Assembly (NCBI GenBank): GCA_001312405.1
Contig: BBDR01000006.1
Span: 185,463-249,462 of the forward strand
Direction of reading: 5' to 3'
DNA length: 64,000 nucleotides
DNA from: Clostridium sp. NkU-1
Lineage (GTDB): Bacteria > Bacillota_A > Clostridia > Lachnospirales > Lachnospiraceae
Shown: positions 46,151 through 56,941 of the stretch, piece by piece
Position numbering within the stretch: the first letter of the stretch is position 1
Layout: each line of letters starts with the position of its first letter
Notes under the pieces: model-generated
Database searches by the model: none
What the model saw: only the letters and a program-made list of their open reading frames with translations
Told to the model about the DNA's origin: nothing
Position numbers and translations under genes: made by a program

Positions 46151-48155
46151 ATGGCAAAAACAGGTAGTTTAACAATTAACAGCGAAAATATTTTCCCGAT
46201 TATTAAAAAAATGGCTGTATTCCGACCATGATATTTTTTTACCGCGAGCTTGTTTCCAATGGCTGCGACGCCATTACAAAGCTTAAGAAGCTGGAAATCA
46301 TGGGAGAATGGCAGAAGCCTGAGGATCTGGATTTTAAGATCGAGATCATTACAGATTCCAATGAAAAGTCCATTACCTTTAAGGACAACGGCCTTGGAAT
46401 GACCATGGATGAAGTGGATGAGTACATCAACCAGATCGCTTTCTCCGGCGCCCAGGATTTCCTTGAAAAATATAAGGACAAGGCCAATGAAGATCAGATC
46501 ATCGGCCATTTCGGACTTGGTTTTTATTCCGCATTCATGGTAGCAGACAGAGTCACCATTGATACCTTATCCTATAAGGAAGGAGCTTCTGCAGTTCACT
46601 GGGAGTCTGACGGCGGTACGGAATTTGAGATGGAAGAAGGGGACAAGACAGAGTTCGGTACTACCATTAAGCTGTATCTCAATGAAGAAAGCTTAGAGTT
46701 CTGCAACGAGTACCGCGCAAAGGAAGTTCTTGATAAATACTGTTCCTTTATGCCTGTTCCAATCTACTTGTCCAGTTCCTCTTCCGAGCCTCAGTATGAG
46801 ACCATTGAAAAGGATGAGCTGACCGACAAGGACACTGTGATCGAAACCATTGTCGAGGAAGCAAAGACCGAGGAAAAAGAGAACGAAAACGGTGAGAAGG
46901 AAGTCGTAGAGATATCTCCTGCCAGAGAAAAATATAAGATTAAAAAACGTCCGGTACCTGTTAATGATACCAATCCTCTTTGGAACAAGCATCCTAACGA
47001 CTGCACAGAGGAGGAATACAAGTCATTCTACCGCAAGGTGTTCAATGACTACAAGGAACCCTTATTCTGGATTCACTTAAATATGGATTATCCCTTCAAC
47101 TTAAAGGGAATTCTTTACTTCCCCAAGCTGAATTTAAATTATGACAGCCTGGAAGGAACCATTAAGCTGTATAACAGCCAGGTATTTATTGCTGACAATA
47201 TAAAGGAAGTTATCCCGGAATTCCTGATGCTGTTAAAGGGCGTGATCGATTGTCCGGATCTTCCTCTTAACGTATCCAGAAGCGCCCTTCAGAACGATGG
47301 TTTTGTAAAGAAGATTTCCGACTACATCACAAAGAAGGTTGCAGATAAATTAACGGGCATGTTTAAGACAGACCGTGAAAATTATGAAAAGTACTGGGAT
47401 GACATCAATCCATTTATTAAATTCGGCTGCTTAAAGGATGAGAAATTTGCGGAAAAGATCAATGATTCCCTCATCTTTAAGAATCTGGAAGGCAAGTATT
47501 TAACTCTTTCCGATTGCCTGGAGGAGAATAAGGAGAAGCATGAGAACAGCGTATTCTATATCTCCGATGAAAAAGAGCAGAGCCAGTACATCAATATGTT
47601 TAAAGAGGCTGGTATGGATGCGGTTTATCTGACCCATAATATTGACAGCCCGTTTGTAGGCTATCTGGAACAGAAGAATGAGAATGTTAAATTTTTATGC
47701 ATTAATTCTGATTTATCTGACACTTTTAAGGAAGAGGTGAAGGAAGAGGATAAGGAAGCCATGAAGGCAGACGCAGAGGCCCTGACCGAGCTGTTCCGAA
47801 AGGCATTAAACAAAGAGCATCTGGAAGTAAAGGTTGAGAAGTTAAAGAACGAAAATGTATCCTCCATGATCACAGTATCCGAGGAATCCCGCCGTATGCA
47901 GGAAATGATGAAGATGTATACGATGCCTGGAATGGATCCTTCCATGTTTGGGGCAGGCGGTGAGACCCTGGTCCTTAACTACAACAATAAGCTGGTGCAG
48001 TATATACTGGGACACAAAGACGGGGACCACACAAACTCCATCTGTGAACAGCTTTATGATCTGGCGGCTCTCAGCATGGTTCCCTGACACCAGAGCGCAT
48101 GACGAAATTTATTGCCAGAAGCAATGAACTGATGCTTGTGATGGCAGAGGCATAG
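46151..48155 (+). CDS. htpG: Molecular chaperone HtpG (Hsp90)
   Basis: A bacterial Hsp90 of about 668 aa, an ATP-dependent cytosolic chaperone. GHKL ATPase motifs: FYRELVSNGCDAITKL (ATP/Mg Asn region), ITFKDNGLGMTMDEV (DxGxG) and GHFGLGFYSAFMVAD. The middle domain has RSALQNDGFVKKISDYITKK. An acidic insert of about 30 residues (EAKTEEKENENGEKEVV) sits around residue 220-250. Three breaks: seven A at 46206-46212, seven T at 46233-46239 and near 48078 (CAGCATGG for CAGCCATGG). The conserved tail LTPERMTKFIARSNELM ends at 48155. Controlled by CIRCE upstream. Confidence 0.93.
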
Positions 48156-48189
48156 AATACAGAATCAATGGATTTAGGGATATCTTTTT

Positions 48190-48218
48190 TTGTCCATTTG
48201 TGCTATATTAGATATAAT
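48190..48218 (+). promoter_or_regulatory. Promoter for the small secreted protein
   Basis: TTGTCC (48190-48195), 17 nt, TATAAT (48213-48218). The leader to the start codon is about 105 nt. Confidence 0.55.
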
Positions 48219-48250
48219 GATTTTGATATTGGCAGGAAAAAAATACCTTT

Positions 48251-48320
48251 GGGGGGATCCTGCCCCCGCTTGATCGGGCATGTATCGATTGCCTAAATAG
48301 CACGGGCATTGAAAGGAGAA
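48251..48320 (+). promoter_or_regulatory. Structured GC-rich leader RNA
   Basis: GGGGGATCCTGCCCCC forms a tight hairpin. GATCGGGCA and TCGATTGCC, then GGGCATTG, offer further pairings just before the AAGGAG ribosome binding site. It does not match a riboswitch class I can name. Confidence 0.4.
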
Positions 48321-48326
48321 ACTTTA

Positions 48327-48614
48327 ATGAAGGAAAAGACGATGAAGATAAGGAAAGCAGTGCTGCGCCTTATGATGGCTCTCATGATCGGCATGTTTGC
48401 AGGAGCTGTGCCTGGAACCGCACTGGTATCTCATGCAGAGACAGTTGCTGTTTCTGAGGCCAACCTACCGGCAGAAGGAGCCTCAGAGGAAATCGGAATG
48501 GACTTTATAATGAAATTTTTCGGAGGACTTATGCTTCTGATCCTGTTTGTTGTCGTAGTGGTAGTATGTTCCAGCATAAGTGCGGTAGGAGTATTTGATA
48601 CGCAGGGAGACTAA
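48327..48614 (+). CDS. Small exported/membrane protein, unknown
   Basis: A 95-aa protein. A signal-peptide-like N-terminus (KIRKAVLRLMMALMIGMFAGAVPG, cleavage likely after SHA) is followed by a short acidic stretch (about residues 40-58). It ends with one strongly hydrophobic helix (MLLILFVVVVVVC) and a short polar tail. The layout suggests a small anchored extracytoplasmic peptide. I do not recognise the family. ATG 48327 is preceded by AAGGAG at 8 nt spacing; the in-frame GTG/ATG further upstream is less likely. It has its own promoter, leader and terminator. Confidence 0.6.
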   Translation: MKEKTMKIRKAVLRLMMALMIGMFAGAVPGTALVSHAETVAVSEANLPAEGASEEIGMDFIMKFFGGLMLLILFVVVVVVCSSISAVGVFDTQGD

Positions 48615-48633
48615 TAATATCTGATGGTAAGTT

Positions 48634-48677
48634 AAGGACTTGTACCCTGGAGTTTTCCTGGTATAAGTCCTTTTTTA
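48634..48677 (+). terminator. Terminator of the small secreted protein gene
   Basis: AAGGACTTGTACC (48634-48646) pairs with GGTATAAGTCCTT (48660-48672), followed by TTTT. Confidence 0.85.
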
Positions 48678-48750
48678 CAATCTGGCGATCCATGAAAAAA
48701 AGGAATTAAAAATCATTCTCATAACTGCCAGATAGTGCCAAATTATTCTA

Positions 48751-48779
48751 TTGACATCCGGGTCTGGTTTCTCTATAAT
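48751..48779 (+). promoter_or_regulatory. Promoter of the degV-family gene
   Basis: TTGACA (48751-48756), 17 nt, TATAAT (48774-48779): consensus match. Confidence 0.8.
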
Positions 48780-48833
48780 ATATAGTAATGAATACTACAT
48801 GATAAGTTTCGTGCCAGAAGGAAGGATAGAGAT

Positions 48834-49675
48834 ATGAGCTATAAAATTATTGGGGACAGCTGCCTGGATATTACGGCAGATTTAAGAAAGGATCCTCACT
48901 TTCAGATAATTCCCCTTATTTTACAAGTGGGAAATACTCAGATAATCGATGACGAGACCTTCGACCAGAAGAGCTTTTTGGAGCTGGTGAAAAGCAGCAG
49001 CGAGTGTCCAAAAACAGCTTGTCCGTCACCGGAACTGTATAAAGAAGCCTTTGAGTGCGACGCTGACAGATCTTTGTGATCCCCTTGTCAGAGCATTTAA
49101 GCGGAAGCTATAACAGCGCAGTTCTGGGAAAAAAACTTTATGAAGAAGAACATGGGAATGACGGGAAAAAGATTGCAGTACTTGCTTCAAATTCTGCCTC
49201 TGCAGGACAGTTGAATATTGCTCTTTACGTTCAGTCCCTTTGCCAGGCATCCCTGACCTTTGAAGAGATCGAAGAGAAGGCAAGGACCTTCATTAAGAAT
49301 ATGAATACCTATTTCGTACTGGAAAGCCTGGATACTTTAAGAAAAAATGGACGCCTTACCGGTCTTCAGGCTTTTTTTGCCACAGCCCTGAATATCAAGC
49401 CGGTCATGGGATCTGATTCCGGCGTGATCATTAAGCTGGACCAGGCCAGAGGAATCAATAAGGCGCTGACCCGCATGGTGGAGATTGCCCTAAAAGAGGG
49501 CGGAGATACCAGAGATAAGGTTCTGGTCATTTCTCATTGCAATAATCCGCAAAGGGCGGAACACGTAAAGCAGGAGATGCAAAAAAAAGCTGTATTCAAG
49601 GATGTGATCATTACAGAGACAGCAGGAGTTGCTACGGTATATGCCAATGACGGCGGAATCGTCATGACGCTCTAA
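48834..49675 (+). CDS. DegV-family fatty acid-binding protein
   Basis: A protein of about 280 aa of the DegV/FakB family, which binds a fatty acid and presents it to the kinase FakA for phosphorylation. Signatures: the N-terminal KIIGDSCLDITADL, KTACPSPELYKEAF (substrate loop), IPLSEHLSGSYNSA, SASAGQL and YFVLESLDTLRKNGRLTG. The C-terminal domain ends ATVYANDGGIVMTL. The frame breaks near 49067 (GACAGATCTTTGTGATC), between DAD and IFVIPLS. The isolated locus has no fakA. ATG 48834 follows GAAGGA. Confidence 0.92.
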
Positions 49676-49695
49676 AAAAAGTGTATCATAAATGC

Positions 49696-49724
49696 TTTAC
49701 AAATTTGGAAAAATATGTTAATAT
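49696..49724 (+). promoter_or_regulatory. Promoter of the 6-phospho-beta-glucosidase gene
   Basis: TTTACA (49696-49701), 17 nt, TAATAT (49719-49724), upstream of the antitermination switch. Confidence 0.6.
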
Positions 49725-49744
49725 CCTCACAAACAGAGAATTAC

Positions 49745-49778
49745 TAGGTGTAACTGTAGTGAATCGTGCAGGCATGAC
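49745..49778 (+). promoter_or_regulatory. RAT (ribonucleic antiterminator) for a BglG/LicT/GlcT-type protein
   Basis: AGGTGTAACTG...CGTGCAGGCATGAC resembles the conserved RAT (GGxTTGTTACTG...GCAGGCAxxACC). It overlaps the 5-prime arm of the following terminator at GACTGG. BglG-family proteins bind RAT RNA and prevent terminator formation when the PTS sugar is present. Confidence 0.7.
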
Positions 49779-49834
49779 TGGTTATATTTATACTTTTGCT
49801 CAGGCAAAGCGTAAATATGACCAGTTTTTTATTT
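49776..49834 (+). terminator. Conditional terminator of the antitermination switch
   Basis: ACTGGTTATATTTA pairs with TAAATATGACCAGT, with an inner TTTGC/GCAAA stem, followed by TTTTTATTT. It lies 141 nt before the gene and overlaps the RAT. Confidence 0.85.
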
Positions 49835-49840
49835 AGCCGA

Positions 49841-49877
49841 ATCAACCAGGGCCGCGGATTGGGAATATCCGCCTGAC
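49841..49877. repeat. 37-nt hairpin repeat, copy 3
   Basis: Begins ATCAACCAGGGCCGCGGATT and ends GCCTGAC, matching copies 1 and 2 (14839-14915) over the full 37 nt with a few substitutions. Core arms GCGGAT/ATCCGC are intact. Confidence 0.7.
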
Positions 49878-49959
49878 TGGGAATTTGATGATAATAAAAG
49901 AACCCATGTTTTATGAGAGCCTGGAAACACGGCCTCTCATAAGCTGTATTTTAAATTAA

Positions 49960-51397
<1,438 letters not shown>

Positions 51398-51483
51398 ACA
51401 GAAAGCCGATAAGGAAGGCTTGCCTTCCTGGCAGTTTTTCATCAGCGGTTCAAGTAAGAATGCAGTATAAGGGGAGAAAAGAA

Positions 51484-51552
51484 AGCGTCTTTTTGGGAAA
51501 TGCCAGGGATCATTGACGGATCCGCGGAACCCCAAAAGGTGCTTTTTTTTGT
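51484..51552 (+). terminator. Terminator after the beta-glucosidase gene
   Basis: AGCGTCTTTTTGGG pairs (with G-U pairs) with CCCCAAAAGGTGCT, followed by eight T. An internal GGATC/GATCC stem lies in the loop. Confidence 0.7.
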
Positions 51553-51607
51553 TTTCCCATGTGGTGCCAGAAGGTCTTAAACATTCATAATGAATAAAAG
51601 GGAATAT

Positions 51608-51636
51608 TTGACAAATCCATGGAACCAGTGTAAGAT
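51608..51636 (+). promoter_or_regulatory. Promoter of the CapA-family gene
   Basis: TTGACA (51608-51613), 17 nt, TAAGAT (51631-51636). Confidence 0.55.
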
Positions 51637-51760
51637 AAAAAAATGGAATAGAATCCAGAGAAATATGAAAGAAAAGTTATGGAAAAACCCATGGTTTTTG
51701 TGGAAAAAGTAATGGAAAATGAAAAATCATGTGGAAATTGTCAACAATCAGGAGGAGTAG

Positions 51761-52962
51761 ATGAAGAAAAAAAATGGGCTGATGAAGATTTTGATTTTCC
51801 TACCCATATTGCTGTTTGTTTTGCTTGTTGGGTGGATCGGGGTAAGTGAATGGAATGGAGCGCAGGGGAAAGAGATGCCTGTGACAGAGGATGTTCCGGG
51901 AGAAAGCCTGGCCCAATCAGCGCCTGAGGCATCAGAAGAAACGGAAGTCCTGACGGTGGGGGAATCCCAACCTCAGGAAGAAAACGCTTCAGGCGGGGAA
52001 GAAACAGAGCCAAAACCAGCGGTTCATCTCCTCTTTGCTGGGGATATATTACTATCTAGTCATGTAACGGCTGCTTATGATAAGGAAGGAAGCATAAATG
52101 GAGTCCTGGATGAGGGATATCGCACAGAAATCAGCAGTGCAGATATCTTTATGGCCAACCAGGAATTCCCTTTCAGCAGCCGGGGCTCTGCGGCACCGGA
52201 TAAGCAGTTTACATTCCGCCTGCCGCCCTCCAAGGTTTCCCTGATGAATGAAATCGGAGTGGACATCGTTGCCCTGGCCAATAACCATTCCCTTGATTAT
52301 GGAACGGATGCTCTTGTGGACACCTGTACAGCCCTTGATGGAGCCGGCATCAGATATGTGGGGGCGGGCCCTGACATGAACAGGGCAAAACAGCTTGAGA
52401 AGATAGAAGTGAATGGAAAGGCCATAGGCTTTCTGGCGGCATCAAGGTCTATCCCGATCCCAACTGGGTGGCGAACAGCAAAAAACCAGGAATGGTAAGC
52501 GGTTATGACCCAACCATCCTTTTGGAGGAAATTAAAAAGGCAAAAGAAATCTGTGATTATGTGGTGGTCTACATCCACTGGGGAGTGGAGCGGGATGAGA
52601 AGCCCCAGGAATACCAGAGGGTCTTGGGAAAACAAATCATCGACGCAGGGGCTGACCTGGTGATCGGAAGCCATCCCCATGTTCTTCAGGGAATTGAATA
52701 TTACAACGGCAAGCCCATCTGCTACAGCCTTGGCAATTTCATCTTTGGAAGCAGTATCCCAAAGACAGCCCTTATACGGGCACAGGTGGATTTTGCCCAG
52801 GGAAGCACCACCTTGTCCCTGGTTCCGGGAACCTCGAAGGCAGGCTATACCAGAACCCTGACCCAGGAAGACGAGATCCAGGGATTTTACCAGTATTTCC
52901 AGGGTATATCCTTTGGCGTGTCAGTTGATGAAAACGGTGTCATTCACAATAACGGCAATTAA
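51761..52962 (+). CDS. CapA-family (poly-gamma-glutamate synthesis type) membrane-anchored phosphoesterase
   Basis: A protein of about 400 aa with an N-terminal membrane anchor (MKILIFLPILLFVLLVGW), an acidic Glu-rich linker (about 30-85) and a CapA/PgsA metallophosphoesterase-like domain. Motifs: LLFAGDILLS (metal Asp), ANNHSLDYG (NH), VVYIHWG, and DLVIGSHPHVLQGIEYYNGKPICYSLGNFIFG. CapA proteins take part in poly-gamma-glutamate export, but stand-alone clostridial copies are uncharacterised and no capBC is here. The frame breaks near 52449 (TCAAGGTCTATC for TCAAGGGTCTATC). The gene ends 2 nt from a convergent gene. Confidence 0.87.
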
Positions 52963-52964
52963 AC

Positions 52965-53910
52965 TCAGACGAGGTATCTGTCACCCTGCAGATGCCTCGT
53001 TCTTTTAACCGTTTTGCCAGAGTGCCGAGGAAAAGCTTTTTATTGCCGCTCCATAAAGGTGCAAGAAGAAGCTTTTTCGGCCCATCTCCGCTGATCCGGT
53101 GTATGACAACTTCTGGAGGAAGGATGGCAATGCAGTCAATGACCAGGTCCACATATTCCTCCAGTGTATAGACAGGAACCAGGCCTTGTTCATATTCTGC
53201 GGCAAGGTCTGTCCCTTTTAATACATGAAGAAGCTGAAGCTTGATCCCGTCGATCCCATGTTCTCCCAGATGGCCCAGATAGTTTACGGTTTCTAAGATC
53301 ATATCCCTGGTTTCTCCCGGAAGCCCTAAAATGACATGAGAAATGACCGTAAGCCCGGCTTCCTTTAAATTCTGGCAGGCTTCAAAAAAAGGTATGAAGG
53401 GGATATCCTCTCCGGATATGGTTTGCCGTTGATTCGTGAATGGTCTGAAGCCCCAGCTCTACCCAGACAGGCTTGATCCGGTTTAATCTTTTTAACAGTT
53501 CCAGGACATCAGGCGGAAGGCAGTCCGGTCGGGTGGCAATGGAAAGGACCGCCACATCCGGATGAGAGATGGCCTGGGTAAACAGCTCTTCCAGATAGGG
53601 TACAGGAGCGTAGGTGTTGGTGTAAGACTGAAAATAGGCGATGAAACGGCCTTCCCCGGGTTTTAGCTTCCCCTGGATCCTTTTACGGGCAGATTCGATC
53701 TGACTGGTAACAGAGGAATGAAGGCAAGGGATTCGGCAAATTCTCCCGATCCTCCGCCGCTGCAGAAGATGCATCCCCCGGTACCCAGGGTTCCATCCCG
53801 GTTTGGACAGGTCATGCCGCCGTCAAGAGCCAGTTTATATATTTTTTTTGTCCGTATTGTTTCTTCATTTCATAGTCCAGGGAATGATAAGGTTTTTCGT
53901 TCCAGTACAT
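52965..53910 (-). CDS. TIGR01212-family radical SAM protein (YhcC-like)
   Basis: A radical SAM protein of about 315 aa. The [4Fe-4S]-SAM cysteines are in MTCPNRDGTLGTGGCIFCSGG (C-x11-C-x2-C, the TIGR01212 spacing). Then follow AYFQSYTNTYAPVPYLEELF, SIATRPDCLPPDVL, VWVELGLQTIHEST and LLHVLKGTDLAAEYEQG. The reaction is unknown for the family; E. coli YhcC is a homologue. At least four frame breaks (about 53835, 53724, 53385 and 52986, plus-strand). After the last repair the tail ends RGDRYLV at 52965, the normal C-terminus. The start ATG at 53910 has GAGGAAAAC upstream. Confidence 0.85.
52969..53006 (+). terminator. CapA terminator inside the convergent gene
   Basis: ACGAGGTATCTG (52969-52980) pairs with CAGATGCCTCGT (52989-53000), followed by TCTTTT. 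It overlaps the last codons of the minus-strand radical SAM gene. Confidence 0.8.
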
Positions 53911-54061
53911 GTTTTCCTCGTTTCCTCATGTTTGCCTGTGCTTTTCAGGTATAAAGGCATACCCGCAGGTGCTTCCTCCGGGTTTATTTTTGATTGTTTC
54001 ATTATACGGGAACTCCGGATGAACTGTCAAATTATTTTATGGTTTTTCGTAAAATATTGTA

Positions 54062-54090
54062 TTGTGAAATCTTTGGCATTTTGATATACT
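54062..54090 (+). promoter_or_regulatory. Promoter of galK
   Basis: TTGTGA (54062-54067), 17 nt, TATACT (54085-54090), 104 nt before the start codon. Confidence 0.55.
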
Positions 54091-54193
54091 CGTAGCAATG
54101 ACATTACGTTGTCAAAGAATGGGAAAAAAACCATCCAGGTTACCTTTAGCCCCAAAAGCGTGGGCAGTAAATCGGAAAAGGAGAGCAAATGAC

Positions 54194-55488
54194 ATGAAAA
54201 TAAGCGATACGATTCAGCTGCTGGAGTCTAGAAAGTCAGAAAAGCTTATGGCTGCTTTATACGGAGAAGAGGCGGTCAGGGAAAATATAGAACGGTATCA
54301 AAGCCTTGTGAGAAACTTCCAGAAGAAATTTCCGGAGGAGGATATAATGTTGTTTTCCTCACCGGGACGTACGGAGATCAGCGGAAACCATACCGATCAT
54401 AACCATGGAAAAGTTCTTGCTGGAAGCATTAATCTGGATTGCGTGGGCGTAGCTGCAAAAAATAACAGCAGGAAAGTAAATATTATCAGTGAGACTTATA
54501 ACCAGAGCTTTGAGATTGATTTAGACGACTTAATTCCAAGCGATAAGAAGGCAGGGACCATTGATCTGGTAAAAGGGCTTTTAAAGGGATTTTTAGAGGC
54601 AGGGTACGAGATCGGCGGCTTTGATGCTGCATAACCAGCAACGTTATCAGTGCGGCAGGAGTCAGCTCCTCCGCTTCGTTTGAGATGCTGCTTTGCTCTA
54701 TTTTAAATACATTCTTTAACAATAGTGCCATGGATACCGTGGCTTATGCCCATATTGGCAAGTTTTCTGAAAACGTGTACTGGGACAAGGCTTCCGGCCT
54801 TTTAGACCAGATGGCATGTGCTGTAGGGGGACTTATTACCATTGATTTTAAGGACCCGGCAGCTCCGGTCGTAGAGAAAATTGATTTTGATTTCGGTTCT
54901 AAAAACCACAGCCTTATTATTGTCAATACAGGAAAGGGCCATGCGGACTTAAGCGCGGACTATTCCTCAGTTCCGGCAGAAATGAAAAAGGTTGCTGAAT
55001 TCTTTGGAAAAGAGGTCTGCGCCGAAATCACAGAAAAAGAGGTCATTGACAATTTACAGGAGGTCAGGGACTTTGCCGGTGACCGTTCTGTCCTTCGTGC
55101 CCTCCATTTCTTTGAAGAGAATAAGCGGGTAGAGGCGGAAGTGGCGGCCCTAAGGGAAAACCGGTTTGAGGACTTCTTAAAGAATATCACTGAATCTGGA
55201 AATTCTTCCTGGAAATGGCTTCAGAACTGCTTTACCAATACCAGCTTCCAGGAACAGGGGATCACCGTTGCCCTGGCTCTTACGGAACTTTTCCTGGCAG
55301 AGAAAAAGAAAGGCGCATGCAGAATACATGGAGGCGGATTTGCCGGTGTTATCATGACCATGCTGCCGAATGAACTGGCAGATGAATATATTTCCTATAT
55401 TGAGAAAGCCATGGGAGAGGGCAATGCTTACCGGATGAGCATCAGGCCTTATGGAGCCATTTGTTTCAATGAGATAATCAATCAATAA
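54194..55488 (+). CDS. galK: Galactokinase (GHMP kinase)
   Basis: A kinase of about 431 aa phosphorylating galactose (or a related sugar) at C1. Family signatures: SSPGRTEISGNHTDHNHGKV (galactokinase motif 1, normally GRVNLIGEHTDYN), the ATP-binding GVSSSASFEML, DQMACAVGGLITIDF and GACRIHGGGFAGVIMTML. It is longer than typical (about 390 aa), and motif 1 reads TEISGNH rather than VNLIGEH, as in several clostridial homologues, so substrate specificity may differ. The frame breaks near 54628 (GATGCTGCATAACC for GATGCCTGCATAACC). ATG 54194 follows AAGGAGAG. No other Leloir genes are adjacent. Confidence 0.88.
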
Positions 55489-55491
55489 TAA

Positions 55492-55520
55492 TTGTAAATT
55501 CTGCCGCTATGGAGTAAAAT
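55492..55520 (+). promoter_or_regulatory. Promoter of the cytidylate kinase-like gene
   Basis: TTGTAA (55492-55497), 17 nt, TAAAAT (55515-55520). Confidence 0.55.
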
Positions 55521-55570
55521 AGAAGTAAGAAACATTAGAAAAGAACGTGTGGCAGAAGGAGGCGGACATT

Positions 55571-56218
55571 ATGAAAGAAAAGAAAAATCTGGTTATCACC
55601 ATAGGAAGGCAGTACGGCAGCGGCGGCCGAATCGTGGGAAAAGCCCTTGCAGAGGAACTGGGAATCCATTTTTATGATGAAGAGATTTTGACCATAACAT
55701 CGGAGCAAAGCGCCGTTGGAGAGGTATTTTTCCGTCTGGCGGATGAAAAGGCAGGAAGCAACCTGCTTTATAAGATCGTAAGCGGCTTAAAGCCCCAGCT
55801 TGGGAAACCCTCTACGGATGCGGATATTGTGAAGCCGGACAATCTGTTCCGTTTCCAGTCCCAGGTCATTAAAGAGCTGGCTTCGGAAGAGTCCTGCATT
55901 ATTGCCGGACGGTGCGCGGATTACATCTTAAGCCGTGAAAAGGAAGAGTTTCCGGGCCTGGTAAAAATCTTTGTTTATGCAGACAACGAGACCCTCATCA
56001 AGCGTACCATGGAGGTCGATAATATTGATGAAAAAGAGGCAGCAAAGCGTGTAAAGAAGATCAACCGGGAGCGGAAGGAGTATTACCGCTACTATACCGG
56101 CGGCAACTGGGAGGATTGGGACAATTATGACCTGATTATCAATACCAGCTGCATTGATCTGGAACAGACTGCGAAACTGATTAAGGATTATATTAAGCTT
56201 AGAGGAATTGAGCTATAG
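55571..56218 (+). CDS. Cytidylate kinase-like family protein
   Basis: A 215-aa P-loop protein of the cytidylate-kinase-like family (PF13189). It has a modified P-loop TIGRQYGSGGRIVGKALAEELG at the N-terminus, then SCIIAGRCADYIL (Walker B region with conserved Arg) and a C-terminal LID-type basic segment AAKRVKKINRERKEYYRYYTG. Nucleotide monophosphate kinase activity is inferred; these proteins are distinct from Cmk. ATG 55571 follows AGGAGG. Intact frame, own promoter and terminator. Confidence 0.88.
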   Translation: MKEKKNLVITIGRQYGSGGRIVGKALAEELGIHFYDEEILTITSEQSAVGEVFFRLADEKAGSNLLYKIVSGLKPQLGKPSTDADIVKPDNLFRFQSQVIKELASEESCIIAGRCADYILSREKEEFPGLVKIFVYADNETLIKRTMEVDNIDEKEAAKRVKKINRERKEYYRYYTGGNWEDWDNYDLIINTSCIDLEQTAKLIKDYIKLRGIEL

Positions 56219-56227
56219 AGGAATCCA

Positions 56228-56275
56228 TAAAACGGCGGCTTTGATTGTAATTTCAAAGCCGCCGTTTTCTTTGTT
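56228..56275 (+). terminator. Strong terminator
   Basis: AAAACGGCGGCTTTGA pairs with TCAAAGCCGCCGTTTT, followed by CTTTGTTT. The A-rich 5-prime side makes it usable in both directions. Confidence 0.88.
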
Positions 56276-56339
56276 TAAATGTTTAAGTATATAATGCTTT
56301 TACCCCTTTATTGGGTATTTTTGCAGGGCCGTTTTTACA

Positions 56340-56941
56340 TTATCTTAGGGTAAAATTAACCGTTTCATTCCCACATGAAATTTCTAATATAAGAGGGTCC
56401 GTTGCAGAAGCTACGCTTTCCGGAATTTCAAAAGCAACATCCCCTTCTTTAGAGGAAAGGGGGTTGACTGTGGAGTCAATCATGGATCTGCTGTATCCCA
56501 ATAAATGAGTTTGGCTGAATTCATATCCATCACCGTATATTACTTTGGCGTGGGTATCGTCTCCCATAGAAAAAGATGGGAGGAATGAATCTGATTTCTT
56601 TCCTTCATTAGATGCTGTCATGGTAATTAATAAATATTTGTTTCCGGATTCAGGAGTAAAATTCCCGTATCCATCTGCTATGGTGTCTAAAATTTGCATG
56701 TTACTTACCGTAACGTTCCACTCACCTACTTTGGCGGCTTGTCCCATTGGTATATTCTCTGATACTGCTTCGGTTTCCGGAACAGTGGTGGTTTCTTCTT
56801 CAGTGGCAGTTTCTGCCTCAGCAGTGGTTTCTGCTGCCGTTGTTGTTTCAGCTTTTCCAGATGAAGCATTACCACTACATGCGGATGTGCTGAGTGCCAC
56901 AGCACATAATACGGTACTAACATTCTTTTTTTCATTCTCAT
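56340..56941 (-). CDS. DUF4352-type lipoprotein
   Basis: An exported lipoprotein of about 200 aa. The signal peptide ends with lipobox STSAC; a Thr/Glu/Ala-rich spacer follows (ETTTAAETTAEAETATEEE, about 25-60). The beta-sandwich domain (about 65-200) has KVGEWNVTVSNMQI and ...GNKYLLITMTASNEGKKSDSF, resembling DUF4352/telokin-like domains. The ligand is unknown. The frame is broken in the A run just after the start (plus-strand T run at about 56923-56929), so the signal peptide and mature part are in different frames. The start ATG at 56941, with AGAGGAA upstream. Monocistronic. Confidence 0.75.

Larger units (their letters stand above)
51398..51760. other. 363-bp intergenic region before capA
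   Basis: Contains a short hairpin GGAAGGC/GCCTTCC near 51415-51430, a strong terminator and a promoter (both listed). Nothing else is recognised. Confidence 0.55.

Noticed and set aside
48251..48320. Named riboswitch (cyclic-di-GMP, fluoride or preQ1) in the small-protein leader
   Set aside because: The hairpins are there, but the conserved core sequences of those classes are not. I keep it only as an unclassified structured leader.
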